Assembly: GCA_947247005.1 (NCBI GenBank)
Contig: OX365944.1
Coordinates: 5,654,501 to 5,718,500, forward strand
Origin: Spisula solida
Lineage: Eukaryota; Mollusca; Bivalvia; Venerida; Mactridae
Direction of reading: 5' to 3'
Length of the DNA stretch: 64,000 nt
The position numbers were made by a program, and so were the translations under genes. Below, one piece after another: positions 40,436 through 53,790 of the stretch. How positions within the stretch are numbered: position 1 is the first letter of the stretch; each line of letters starts with the position of its first letter. The notes below the pieces were generated by a model. The model did no database searches. It saw only the letters and a program-made list of their open reading frames with translations, and was not told the DNA's origin.

Positions 40436-40657
40436 AAGCCTAGGTCCCACTGAGCATTTTTTGTCTCAGCGATGTACTCCCGATGGAAATTAATGAGCTA
40501 TCAGGACATCTGGAACAGGTTCCTCGTGGTCTAGCGTAAGCTTCAGGGAGCCATGAGGCAGTTTGTGATATCTGAAGAAATTGTTATGAATAGGATGGTA
40601 TCGGAAGAAATGGGGAGAACTTCACTGATGTGGAATTCCTCAGTGGGACCTAGGCTT
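40436..40657. mobile_element. AAGCCTAGG MITE, intergenic copy
   Basis: AAGCCTAGGTCCCACTGAGC at the left and CTCAGTGGGACCTAGGCTT at the right; internal ATGTACTCCCGAT and TTAATGAGCTATCAGGACAT are shared with the copy at 61999. Confidence 0.82.
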
Positions 40658-41192
40658 TAGTAAAATTACTGGGAATTATCAATTATAACAACATCACCTG
40701 ACGCTAAATTCTTCTCATTACTGATTATCAATGTCAGTCAATTTTAAAAACATTTTTTATGCTTCCCAAAAAATTGGGGAGCAAATAGTTGCTGCTTTAT
40801 TTTAGTTAGTGAAGAAACAAAGTCAAATTATTTCAATGAATAAATGGTTCAGAATGGTTTGTGTTTCCACAGGGTAAATTATTCCATGTTTTATTGAACA
40901 CTTTCTGCTTATTACTACGTGTATACTTTGTTTTACATAAAAACATATAGTCTAAAGTCTTAACATTTTGTGTTCATATTTTAGGATATTTTTTGGTGTA
41001 TTCTGTTGTATACATGTTTAAAACTAAGTAGAATCTAGTTGGTTATACATATCTGAACAATGACTAAGCTACTATACATGATAATTTCCATGTTCATGAA
41101 TCAGTATAGTTCACTTATAAGTGACATAGTTGTATGTTTCACAGGGTCCCATTTATGTCGCACAAGAATTAGGTGCTTTTCCAGTAGCTATT

Positions 41193-41269
41193 GGAGTCAC
41201 ACAAAGTAGAGAATGCCTGTTTAGTCAAACGTTGAACTCGATAGGCATTCAACTCTTTGTGTGACTTCC
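41193..41269. repeat. Short inverted repeat
   Basis: GGAGTCACACAAAG pairs with CTTTGTGTGACTTCC, and GAATGCCT with AGGCATTC, around a ~27-nt loop. Confidence 0.6.
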
Positions 41270-43271
41270 ATAGAGATTCAACAGTCATCAAATCGGGTGA
41301 CAGAGATGGGTTCCTGTGTTTGTCTTTTGTACATGAGCATTTTACCGTTCTTTAGATTCCCCCACCCACCCAATTTTGCACAGGTGTAATGTATAAGTAT
41401 GCACTTTAGTTATTTAGATCTCAAACTTGTTTAAACATGTTTCTCATTATTCTACATGGTGTATATGGTGATTTTAGAATCAGTTTTGAGTGTAAATTCA
41501 AATGTTTACATGACCCTGCTTTGGTTATTGGTAATGATTGTCACAAGTGAGGCGCTTCTGTATTCTTTCATGACCTTGGGATGTATTTATGTCCTCTAAA
41601 GTCGTCTTTGTTTCAAGCAGTAGTTTGAGTCATAGTGGTTCAGTGTTGTCTCCCTTGGCCTTCTGTTAACATTAATATTATTAATGCATTTGGAGACGAT
41701 CAGAGACAATTCTGGCCCCCTGTGGTTTGAGACAGAGATGTGACATTGTGGTGTCCAAGTGTTCAAGTTTCTCATCCAAAAATGTACTTTTGTGATTTAT
41801 AAGCATATCAACTAAGAAATAATGATTAAATATCGCCAAACTTGTCATAGCAAGCTGAATCTTCTTCTGTTATCATATTATTGATTCAATTATTTCATTT
41901 CCTAACATGATTGAGCTTTACATGTACAGAGCAGTTCCCTCGGGCCAAATTATATGAAGTAATAATGAGTTTGTTTATTTGGTCTGTAGAAGATCACCAC
42001 TGGCATCTCCGAGGTATTCTCTATGGGCATGTAGTTAATAACATAATAAATCATGTTTCAATCTAGTAACATCTTATAATAAATACCATATTTCCTTATT
42101 GTAGAACTGTAGAACTCTTGCAGAAAAACTCGTATAGATATAAATATGATATCAAAAAATGCTTCGAGATAGTTACTGTTATTTGGTACATAGAAATTGA
42201 AGTACCGTAGAGCTATCTTCGCCTGTTTGGTGCAGTCTTTATAATTTTAAATAGTTCTCAACCTAGGATGGGTTTGGAGTAGTATTTTATGAATTCTAGT
42301 TTCTGTTAAATTTAATTACTAACATTAACTATTAATTTATTGACAATTAACTTAACATGATATGGTTTCTAAATGCTGTAGGTCACAATCTATAAGTTAA
42401 TGCAAAAAATCCAGTATATTCACATCAAGCAATTATAAATCGATTTTTGAATTAAGAAATCATAAATTAATTTTAAGAAATTATTAATTAATTTCAAACA
42501 ATTAATAAATCAATTGCTAGATTATCATTCAAGTATTTCTTAAATACTGTGGGGAAAGATTTTATTTTCTGACACTTGATATTCCGATATTTACTAATTT
42601 GTTTCTTAATAGTTTTGATGTTTTATCAGGTGACTGATTTTAAAATAGTTTTTGGGGTCACAAAAATTAAGGGGCTGGAGGGCATGATGGTCTAGAAATA
42701 TATTTATTTTTGCCTTAATGTAAATTGATAAATATGAATAGACCTCTTAATAGATTGATCTTTATGTTCATATTTCGAGGACTTAGTGCAAGACAGCGTT
42801 AACTCTTTCTAAAATCATATGCAGTTACAAAAAGATTATATAAAGTCAGACAGGGAAGGCAGCACTCAACTTAACCAGCCTAGCACAGAAAACATTAAAA
42901 ACACACAAAGCACAATGCCCAACTGAACCAACCGAGCACAGGAAACATAAAACACATAAAGACACAATGCCCAACTAAACAAGCACAGATCCGCCCAAGT
43001 CCAAGCTGTCGAAAAGTATAATAAATTATAACTAGCTGAATGACCCAGTTTCCACAGCAAAAGGACTACAATGCCTAGTTTTAGCTGTTTTGCACTGAGC
43101 CCTCGATATTGAAATGTTAAGTATTTGTTTTACATAAGTAAGTATTTGTCGGTTCTATGGTGGTATAGTATAGGGACACAGTAAATATTTTGTTCATCAT
43201 TTGTGCACATATGTTAGTTATTTTTTGCACACATGTTAGCTTTTACCTGTTCACATGATGAATATATAGAG

Positions 43272-43392
43272 GATCTATCACAAGTTGTCAATTGATATAA
43301 ACTTATATTAACCGAATTCTAGAAATTTTATTAAGCGAATAACTGAACAAGTTTAATATAAGTTTATATCCATTGACAACAAGTGATAGATT
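43272..43392. repeat. Foldback, ~39-bp arms
   Basis: GATCTATCACAAGTTGTCAA at the left pairs with TTGACAACAAGTGATAGATTC at the right, continuing through GATATAAACTTATATTA. Loop of about 42 nt. Confidence 0.85.
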
Positions 43393-46092
43393 CTTTTTAT
43401 CATATGACACTTATAACAAGAAAATAAACATATTTCTGTTTAAAACACACTCCGTTATAAAACACAAAAAAATAACATCATTTTTTGATATAATGACGTC
43501 ATTTTGGAGATAAAATGATGTCATACAATAAAGAATATACATACTGGTTATACTAACCGGGATACGAGGAAAATCATGTGATATAATATTTTCTGTGTCC
43601 ATATACTAGTGTTCATTTCTCTTCATCTATTTTGTAACCATTTGGAAAACACGGACATACAATTGTGAATGACAAACTGTTAAATGTAGAAGAATTAATG
43701 TTTGCAGGTAGGTTATAACATTGTGACATCTTACTTCATGTCACGTCTACTCAGGTTTTACAGTTGAATTTCATATGTATACATTTATATTATATATACT
43801 TATTACATATATATTCAATATAATGTACATACATTTTTTTCGAGTTATATAAAATTTAAAATTCATGTCAAATTGTATTCATAGAATACTATCGTTATTT
43901 CAGATTTACATTTTCTCATGTCTACATGAATATGTTTGAATATGTTTATAAGTGAGGCTGTTTTTCTTTAGTTTGCTCAAATACCACATCTACCATTCGT
44001 AATGCATATTGTACTTTCCATCTGACAAAAGGGGAGAACTATTCTGTGCAAATGTTCCAACTAGACCCATACGTTTTTCTTATATTCAATTCATAGTAAT
44101 ACAAGCAGTTGAAATCAATTAAAAAGCTTGAACAAATAAATGTTTATCTCAATATATGGTTTAAGGAACTTAAAGTCTTAACAAAGCAGTTTTGTTTAAT
44201 ATAAACATACATAGTACCCAACAAATATTGTAATTCATATTTCAGAACAAAACTAAAATGCGGGGAGAAATTTAAAAATGTTCAGGTTGGAACATTTGCT
44301 CCGTATATAATGCTCAATATAAGTACACAAAAACTGCTTTAAGAACTGTTAGATTATATGATTATGCAGAAATTTTTTTTTTTATAAAATGCATCTAAGG
44401 ATTCTGTTCACTGTGGATTTTTGCGTTAATAAATTGACATTTTTCTCTCAAATTGGCATACTGATGTACATGCATAGTATTCGTGTTTGAGCTATACAAA
44501 GAAATAAGCCTGATACCGGTAACTAAGATTTTATGTTAAAATTCTCCCTTTGGGTTCAGTTGCCAAGTTGCAATTTATAATATTTGCATAATTAAGAAGT
44601 GTCGCACAATTATACAGTTAACCCTAAATTGGTTAGCTATAATAATTATAACGACTTTATGTATTGTGGATTTCATATTTAACAGTAATATCAATTATCA
44701 GTATTGTCCACTAAGCTATGAATTAAAGGGGTAATCGGCCGTTTTCATTGTATTGTTACAGTTGTAGTGGATATATTATTAAACTAATAAAGTATTTTAA
44801 CAATTAGATATTTGCAAAACAAGTTAATAGAAACCATGATGTTATATTTCTCATTTTCGGCTCATTTGCATACATTATATCATAATCAGCATTGTTTTAT
44901 GTGTTATATGTTATAACAGTTGATCTAGTCCTCTGAAAGCTGTATTGAAACATTCAGTATAATACAAACTCTTGATTATTTAGGCCACAATTTTCTTATT
45001 GTTAGGTTTACAGGCATTTTTTGAAAATTTTGCTATCTTGACGAGGGAGTGGAGAAATAACAAGAGGCCAAAGAAGTGACCTAGGCCCCTTTTGGCCCTC
45101 TAATTATATTTCCATTCACTGCTCTTGACAGCAATTTTGTAAAAAAATCATGTAAATTTAAAAATGAAAAAAAACCTGGCTCTTAGTTGTCTGTGGTATG
45201 AACTAGTACAAAATCAAATTTTAATGTATTACTATTTATACATTTTTTATGTATGTTTAATTAAGTTATGTTATCAAATGATACCAAGTTCATTTATTAC
45301 ACATGTAATACATGTCAGTGTACCTAGCTTGGAAATTTGTTTATGAATACCCTGCTTTCACTTTCATGGCGTTAAATTATTCCTGTGAAAGTGTTTATCC
45401 ATGTGGTCAAAATTTTTAATAAACAATTCAGTGTATATATGTATAGTTCAAGCTATATATATATTACCTAGTAGAATGTAGCATACTACATGTGTATTCC
45501 CATATCACATTGTTCACAGAAAATTGTCAGATATTTCATAGTCCCAAATTTCAATCATCCATGTCAAACGACTAAATAAAAACTTGTCAAAGAATTAACT
45601 TGTTCTGTGTTCTTGTTTTGATTTGTTGCTGTAGGAGCCCTTGCGTTGAATCGGATTTAAAGCTGTTTCCAAAAAATAAATTCAGTTATATTCAGCTATT
45701 CACCTAACCAGTTTTTCTGCACTGTTTCTACCTACCAGTACTACCCACCATATTAGAGTAACCTACCCTTCCACCAAGAACAAGTAACTTCTCCTGTGGA
45801 GGAAATTCAACATTTATGCCACATTCTGGGTTATAAATCCAGCACCCTTACCTCTTGATGACGCTTCAGTTTGACTGAAGTGGCAACTGGCTTGAGCATG
45901 ATGGTACCACAGGCAATTGACAACTTTGTCTTCCCTGTTTATGGTCAGGAATCTTGTCAGGCTGTATAATTTCTCCGGCAATGTGCCTCTCAACCCCTTA
46001 CTCTATATAGGTATGCATTTTGTCATGTCTACATTTCAACACATTGACTCGAAAACCCTGTGTGAGAGGAGATCATCACAATTTGAGGAATG

Positions 46093-48986
46093 TAAGGGAA
46101 GGAGTTTATCACATGTGTATCTTACAAGGGGAGGTGTTCATCACATGTGTATCTTAAAAAGGGAGGAGTTCATCACATGTGTATCTTACAAGGGGAATGA
46201 GTTTATTACATGTGTCTCTTACAAGGGGAGGAGTTCATCACATGTTTCTCTTACCAAGGGAATGAGTTCATCACATGTGGATCTTACAAGGGGAGGAAGT
46301 CATCACCTGCGTCTCTTACAAGGGGAGGAGTTCATCACATGTGTCTCTTACAAGGGGAGGAGTTCATCACCTGCGTCTCTTACAAGGGGAGGAGTTCATC
46401 ACATGTGTATCTTAGAAGGGAATGAGTTCATCACATGTGTCTCTTACAAGGGGAGGAGTTCATCACATGTGTCTCTTACCAAGGGAATGAGTTCATCACA
46501 TGTGTCTCTTACAAGGGGAGGAGTTCATCACATGTGTATCTTACAAGAGGAGGAGTTCATCACATGCACCTCTTACAAGGGGAGGAGTTCATCAAATGTG
46601 TCTCTTACAAGGGAATGAGTTCATCACATGTGTATCTTACAAGGGGAGGAGTTCATCACATGCGTCTCTTACAAGGGAATGAGTTCATCACATGTGTCTC
46701 TTACAAGGGGAGGAGTTCATCACATGTGTCTCTTACCAAGGAAATGAGTTCATCACATGTGTATCTTACAAGGGGAGGCGTTCATCACATGCATCTCTTA
46801 CAAGGGAAGGACTTCATCACATGTGTATCTTACAAGGGAAGGAGTTCATCACATGTGTATCTTACAAGGGGAGGAGTTCATCACATGTGTGTCTTACAAG
46901 GGGAGGAGTTCATCACATGTGTATCTTAGAAGGGGAGGAGTTCATCACATGCACCTCTTACAAGGGGAGGAGTTCATCACATGTGTCTCTTACAAGGGGA
47001 GGAGTTCATCACATGCGTCTCTCAGGCTTCGCGAAAGTGAGAAAAAAAAGCCGGACATCCGGTCCAGCATAAAATAAATTTGGCCGGACCGAATCAATTT
47101 TGGCCGGACCGAACAATATTAATAGGAAACAGTTTTTTGTTGAGATTTGTATTCACAAAATGTGTTTCGGAAAATAACATACTGAAGACAGAGTACAGTA
47201 TAAGTATTCGTCAAATCAGCGTCTTTTTGCAAATTAGTTCTCTTTCCGTCCTTTAAACAACCGACATGCGCATCGTTAAATTACTGGAAATAATGCTTTG
47301 TACCGATAAATTTCGTACCAGACGATACGAAAATTTTGACGGACATTGGGACCAGCGAGCTATAATTTTTGTCAGACCAAACTGATTTTCACCGGTCATG
47401 ACCGGCGGTCCGGCGACTTTCGCGAAGCCTGGTCTCTTACAAGGGAATGAGTTCATCACATGTGTCTCTTACAATGGGAGGAGTTCATCACATGTGTCTC
47501 TTACCAAGGGAATGAGTTCATCACATGTGTATCTTACAAGGGGAGGAGTTCATCACACGCATCTCTTACAAGGGAAGGACTTCATCACATGTGTATCTTA
47601 CAAGGAAAGGAGTTCATCACATGTATCTCTTACAAGGGGAGGTGTTCATCACATGTGTCTCTTACAAGAAGAGTAGTTCATCACATGTGTCTCTTACAAG
47701 GGGAGGAGTTCATCACATGTGTCTCTTACAAGAGGAGGAGTTCATCACATGCACCTCTTACAAGGGGAGGAGTTCATCACATGTGTCTCTTACAAGAGGA
47801 GGAGTTCATCACATGCACCTCTTACAAGGGGAGGAGTTCATCACATGTGTCTCTTACAAGAGGAGGAGTTCATCACATGCACCTCTTACAAGGGGAGGAG
47901 TTCATCACATGTGTCTCTTACAAGAAGAGTAGTTCATCACATGTGTATCTTACAAGAGGAGGAGTTCATCACATGTGTCTCTTACAAGGGAATGAGTTCA
48001 TCACATGTGTCTCTTACAAGAAGAGTAGTTCATCACATGCATCTCTTACAAGGGGAGGAGTTCATCACATGTGTCTCTTACAAGGGGAGGAGTTCATCAC
48101 ATGTGTCTCTTACAAGAAGAGTAGTTCATCACATGTGTCTCTTACAAGGGGAGGAGTTCATCACATGTGTCTCTTACAAGAGGAGGAGTTCATCACATGT
48201 GTCTCTTACAAGAAGAGGAGTTCATCACATGTGTCTCTTACAAGAAGAGTAGTTCATCACATGCATCTCTTACAAGGGGAGGAGTTCATCACATGTGTCT
48301 CTTACAAGGGGAGGTGTTCATCTCATGTGTCTCTTACAAGGGGAGGAGTTCATCACATGTGTCTCTTACAAGAAGAGTAGTTCATCACATGTGTCTCTTA
48401 CAAGGGGAGGAGTTCATCACATGTGTCTCTTACAAGGGGAGGAGTTCATCACATGTGTCTCTTACAAGAAGAGTAGTTCATCACATGCATCTCTTACAAG
48501 GGCAGGAGTTCGTCACATGTGTCTCTTACAAGAGGAGGAGTTCATCACATGTGTCTCTTACAAGAAGAGTAGTTCATCACATGTGTATCTTACAAGGGAA
48601 GGAGTTCATCACATGTGTCTCTTACAAGGGGAGGAGTTCATCACATGTGTCTCTTACAAGAGGAGGCGTTCATCACATGCACCTCTTACAAGGGAAGGAG
48701 TTCATCACATGTGTCTCTTACAAGGGGAGGAGTTCATCACTTGTGTCTCTTACAAGAAGAGTAGTTCATCACATGTGTCTCTTACAAGGGGAGGAGTTCA
48801 TCACATGTATCTCTTACAAGGGGAGGAGTTCATCACTTGTGTCTCTTACAAGAAGAGTAGTTCATCACATGTGTCTCTTACAAGGGGAGGAGTTCATCAC
48901 ATGTATCTCTTACAAGGGGAGGAGTTCATCACTTGTGTCTCTTACAAGGGGAGGAGTTCATCATTGGTGTCTCTTACAAGGGGAGG
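46093..48986 (+). repeat. 32-bp minisatellite, about 78 units, interrupted once
   Basis: The unit reads AAGGGGAGGAGTTCATC then ACATGTGTCTCTTAC. Units are almost all exactly 32 bp. Variants include AAGGGAATGAGTTC, AAGAAGAGTAGTTC and AAGAGGAGGAGTTC heads and ATGCACCTC, ATGCATCTC, ATGTGTATC tails. Because 32 is not a multiple of 3 and the consensus has no forward stop, all three forward frames give the same 32-residue repeat, producing overlapping ORFs of up to 306 codons. No promoter, splice or flanking coding signal supports translation. Confidence 0.95.
47023..47431. mobile_element. 409-bp TIR element inserted in the minisatellite
   Basis: Perfect 16-bp terminal inverted repeats CAGGCTTCGCGAAAGT / ACTTTCGCGAAGCCTG, flanked on both sides by GTCTCT, which is part of the host repeat. 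The subterminal region has CCGGAC/GTCCGG blocks. Its short ORFs encode nothing recognisable, so it is non-autonomous. Confidence 0.88.
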
Positions 48987-49420
48987 TCACTCTTACCATA
49001 CCAATTTAAAATTAGTCAAGCAGAGTACCCTCTCCTGTTGTTCAAGCTTGTACTGTAGAGTTACCTTCCCTGATTATCAGAGGGATTCACTCTTACCGGC
49101 TTAGAGGTAACAAACCACCAAATGCCTCCGCGGCCAAAATCATATACACTCAAGTAGTCCTGTAAAAAACTTTGATTTGGCTGGAAATGGTGGTATGTCT
49201 TGACAAATCAGCATTAGAATCATGTTATTGGGTTTAAATGCTTTGTACACATGTATGTGATGTAGTGAAATTGTTTTATTTAGAAAATTTTGATATTCTG
49301 GCTTCAATATGAAAGTGAAAGTAGGGTTGTGGCTAACCGACTTCGAATCAGTCCGCACGTGTGAGAAAATATGTTCACTGCGTATGACGAACTTATATGA
49401 TACACAACCCCCTGATTTTT

Positions 49421-50015
49421 ATACGCCCGTTTGAAAAACTGGACGTATTATGGGAACACCCTTGGTGGGTGGGTGGGCGTGCGGGCAACGGCGTCCAGCA
49501 GTTGTCTGTACTCTAACACTCTGAGTTTTCATCCGATCGTCTTCAAATTTTGTGACAATGCTTATGGGTATAATATCTAGGCCAAGTGTGATTAAAGGCC
49601 AAATCGGCCTAGGCCTTATTGGGTTATGGGCCTTTAATTACTGAAAAAGTATGAAATTGGCCTTGTCTGTACTCTTACGCAAACAGTTTTCATCCGATCG
49701 TCTTCAAACTTTGTAACAATGCTTATGGGCATAATGTCTAGGCCTAGTTTGATTAAAGGCCGAATCGGTCTGAGCCTTATTGGGTTATGGGCCTTTAATT
49801 ACCAAAATAAATGTGAAATTGACCTTGTCTGTTCTCTTGTTCAAAGAGTTTTCGTTTGAGTATCTTCACACTTGGTGACAATGTTTATGGGTATAATATC
49901 TAGGACATGTTCAATTATAGACCAAATCAGCCAAGGCCTTCTTGGGATATGGTCCTTTAATTAAATATATTTTGGATTGTTTTTTTTTCATTGACCATGC
50001 CCGAGACGGGCGTAT
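49421..50015. mobile_element. ATACGCCCGT-ended element with internal tandem units
   Basis: ATACGCCCGT at the left and ACGGGCGTAT at the right bound 595 bp. Inside are three ~160-bp imperfect units, each with TTGTCTGT(A/T)CTCT, TTTTC(A/G)TCCGATCGTC-like and GCCTTATTGGGTTATGG motifs. Similar elements are widespread in bivalve DNA as far as I recall. Confidence 0.7.
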
Positions 50016-50179
50016 TTTTGACATTTTGGCTCTTGTTTTTCATTTTCTTGAGGCTATATGCTATTTCTATTGATTGGTGGATTTTGAGAGGTCCCCATGG
50101 ACAAAAGTTTGACATTTTTTGGGTCAACAATTTGTCACTTTACACTGAGTTAAAGAACACATTTATTTGGTGGTTTGTT

Positions 50180-50530
50180 ACCTAGAATTAGTCAAGCAGA
50201 TTTTCTTCCCCTGTTTTCTAAGGGCAGTCACTCTTACCGACTTATAATAAGTCAAACAGAGTTGCCTGCCCTGATTTAAAGGGAGTCAACTCTTGTACTA
50301 TATAGTTGCCTCCCCTTATTTCGGGGAGAAATCACTCTTACCGACATAAAATTAGTGAAACAAGAGTTGACTACCTTGTTTTCAAGAGAGGCAACTCTTG
50401 TTGTACGTAGTTCTCTCCCATGATTTCCAGAGGAAGTCTCTATTACCGACGAAAATTAAGCTAAAACATTTCCCCTAATTTCACGGGAGACAACTCTTGT
50501 ACTACGTGCATTCTTCTTTCCCCTGATTTG
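50180..50530. repeat. Irregular tandem repeats with CACTCTTACCGAC
   Basis: Repeats of TCACTCTTACCGAC, AAATTAGT, CAGAGTTGCC and GGGAG(T/A)CAACTCTTG. A single similar unit joins the right end of the 32-bp minisatellite (48986-49110), suggesting that the minisatellite arose from or beside this family. Confidence 0.6.
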
Positions 50531-53500
50531 TATTCCGGGATTCCACACTTTTAAAATGCAATTCCATTGGTTGTGACATTGCAAACTGATCTTGGTGCAA
50601 ACAACTACGGTACCAAATGTCACACGACATTGCGCGTTGGTGCTGCGATATAATTATAACGGTGGGCACACTTTTGTGACATGTAACTTTAAACGTACGA
50701 TATTTGAATGTTGGTAAATTTACTGAGACCATTAACCTCAACCTTGCGACTTTTAACGGAGGTTGTGACATTTAGCGGTGTTGCGACATTTAACATTGCC
50801 ACACAAATAAATTATCTTCACTTGAGACAATCGTATGGTTGTGTAATAATTATTGGTTCTTGTTTGAATTGTGATACACAACAGAAAAAATAATGTTCAC
50901 TTTTGCCAGGAGCGTGTTGCAAGACGGAAGTAATTTTCTTGGCGTTCCATTAGCGGTACAATAATTGTCTAATGTACAGATTTGTAGCTGAAGATCGCTT
51001 CTAGTCAAGCACAGAAGTTCGTAATAAGATTACAATTGAAGCAAATCAGACGTTAGAATGATTTTTTGTGAGGAAAAGGTTCTAGGGTTAATCAAGTTTT
51101 TCATCATTATTTCATTGCTCTATAACGGAGATTTGTGAAATGTCTAAAAATGCAACCAAATGACTTGTTCATTTCGTAGTTTTAACATTACACTGTATAA
51201 AAAGGATACAACTTAATCATTACGGATTCACGAAACTTTATAATTATCATATCGCTCACGAAATGACCAGGGGACCGTTTGACAGACATACTAACGCTTG
51301 CGTAACTCGAATTACATATATAATCGTACGTGATATTCGAAAAACATTCATGATTAAACTTCGACTTTTCTAAACATTCTCCATTTCAGAGAGGTTAATG
51401 CAGCCGTATTTGGATCAGGAGGTCGAAGATTGAAATCACGATCTATTGGGTTTGTATGCCCGAGTGGGTTATGCAGCCGTCTTTGGAGCAGGAGGTCGTA
51501 TATTAGAATCACGACTTGGATTAGTTCTGATACGTCCTGATGAGTCACCTGCTAGTGTTACGGAATTGAAAGACATTAAAAGACTGTGATCAGAATGTAA
51601 CCTATATTTTGAATCAATGAAAACGCCGATCTGTGCTGGTTATATGCAAATTTAATCATTAAACATTACTCTTAAGTTAATAGTTAGAACATATTAAGTG
51701 AATTTTTAATGATTAAAAAGGGCGGAGCGAGCGAAGCCTACGTTTACAGGCGTGCCACTGTTCACTTGTCAGAAATTCAGAATGCTTGAACATTTCAGGG
51801 GTGAAACTCCATGTACGTATACTAAACAAACACACTGATTATATTTTAATATTTGCGGAAAGCATTACAAATATAAACACGAATCTAAACGTCCATTTAC
51901 TATAGGATATTATGATATTAATTACATTCACGACCGGGCAGGACCAGGTTATTATTTCAGACGATAGTACGTGTTAGATTATTCAATAAATGATGAAAAC
52001 TGTCAAAGATGCGGTAACTGATGAATATAAACTGTTGGTGGCGAATTCTGTATGATCCTGTATAAATGAATAGTTTCGCGTGTCTAAAAGTTCACGACTA
52101 TTTAACGGATAGTCCTGATATATTACTATATAGTGACCTAGAAATACAGACATGTAAGCCTACCATGGAAGAACACTAGATGAGACAGTATGGTCGAGTC
52201 ACTCGTATAAAAGTATTACCTTCATAAGGCTCAGTCATTATTACCCGCGGTCTAGAGGCCGTAGGTATTATTTAATGCATAATGCGATTTGGCTATGGAA
52301 TAGTACATGACCACCTACCAATGCCTGATTGGTTAATGTGCCACTGGCTTACGAATTCAAATTGAAGTCGGTAGTACTGGTCGGTAAATTATCTGACCGC
52401 GGAAAACTATTCGACTTGTGCTTAACTTTACATTACACAGACAACACCGCTATATGATGACTATTTTTTTTAAATGTGAAAATGACACAAAGAACATGTC
52501 CATTTAGTATCATGACCTAGGAACCGATATTCACTTTGTTGGATACTACATAACTTGTACTCGTATAACCTTGGTACAATGATACCTTATATTTTATTCA
52601 TATTCCATCACGAAGATAAAACAAAGCCGCGTCAAAGCGCTAGGAATATAAATCACATATATTGTAGGCTTATATGAAAATATCAGACGAAGGAAATAGA
52701 AATATATTCCTGGATATAAACGAACCCTAACACCGTGATGTATGGGAAACTGTAAGTGTGATTTATATCAATCCGGTAAAGGATAATGACGCTAGAGAAA
52801 AACAAGACGCTGGATTATAGCCCTCATATTACGTACGAGCCTCGTATTCGTGTCTTACCTAACCTTTGTAGTTTGTCAGACGATACCCAGGCGTGTGATT
52901 TGTGTAGAACAAAATATACTTATAAACACAATCTATGTCTCTTCCGAGTCTAATAAAATATTAACATTGTTTATATTTATTTCAATATTAGACTTTTTGC
53001 CTTAATACCCACTTTCAATATATATTCTTTATACATACATGTACTCCCTATCGCGAACATTATAAGTTTTACAGGACGCCGTGCGTTGTGTCTGGTTGCT
53101 AAGAGTTAGGGGTTGTAGGTCAGGCTGTCTTCCGCTGATCAATGTCTGGTAGAAAAGTGCACGAAAAGACAGTGGACTCTGCAGGACCGTACGCCAATCA
53201 CCTACTTACCAAGGGTTTAGTCGACATGTTTAAACGACGTATCCTAAGTGCGATTTTTTGACGATCGAAGAGTGGACGAGTCTATACGACTGGTGACATG
53301 TGCACGAAGCTTTGAAAATAGAAATGACCTACACTGAAGAAACGGACGACTTCTGACCATATTCATGAGTATACAATACGGGTGGTCGTAACTGGGACCG
53401 GACAATTTACATAAAAATTATGTAGAACTATGGTCCAGAGAGGAACAATGTTACTTCTGTTACACATGAAGCAGGTTCTCTTCACAGGAGACATTGGGTT

Positions 53501-53790
53501 ACTTTGGGCACTACGACCCGTCATCGTCTCAGAACCTAAGACATAATGCATTTTGTTTATTTTCTCATTTTCACATGCTCACTTGGCTCGCACACATGCT
53601 GGATGGGGTGAGGTCAGTAGTACAATGTCATGTCTGAACCCCCACAACACCAAATCCTGTACTCGCACCTGAAGAATTATACTTATCAATGGATTTGACT
53701 GAGATGAAAGCTACAAAAATCCTATACATGTATGAAGTAAAAGTTGACGTTTTCTGATGTTCAACATTGATTTACGTTGTTTCATAATCA
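50531..53790. other. Intergenic DNA, no supported gene
   Basis: A direct duplication of a ~75-bp segment (GCAGCCGTATTTGGATCAGG near 51401 and GCAGCCGTCTTTGGAGCAGG near 51472) is seen. A 39-codon ORF begins at 53143 but has a poor start context and no recognised similarity. Otherwise nothing. Confidence 0.4.

Larger units (their letters stand above)
37521..46092. other. Intergenic DNA, gene-poor
   Basis: About 8.5 kb of AT-rich sequence with only short chance ORFs. It holds MITEs at 39350 and 40436 and inverted repeats at 41193 and 43272. No exon could be matched to a known protein on either strand. Confidence 0.5.

Noticed and set aside
46093..48986. Long ORFs (up to 306 codons) in the 32-bp array as a repetitive secreted protein gene
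   Set aside because: All three frames are equally open because of unit length and composition. There is no signal peptide at a natural start, no flanking coding sequence, and variant units introduce stops (TAG, TGA) at random.
46093..48986. CRISPR array
   Set aside because: Units abut without unique spacers, and the context is an animal genome.
53143..53262. 39-codon ORF starting MSGRKVHEK
   Set aside because: Poor start context, a stop two codons upstream, no recognised similarity and no donor site at its end.
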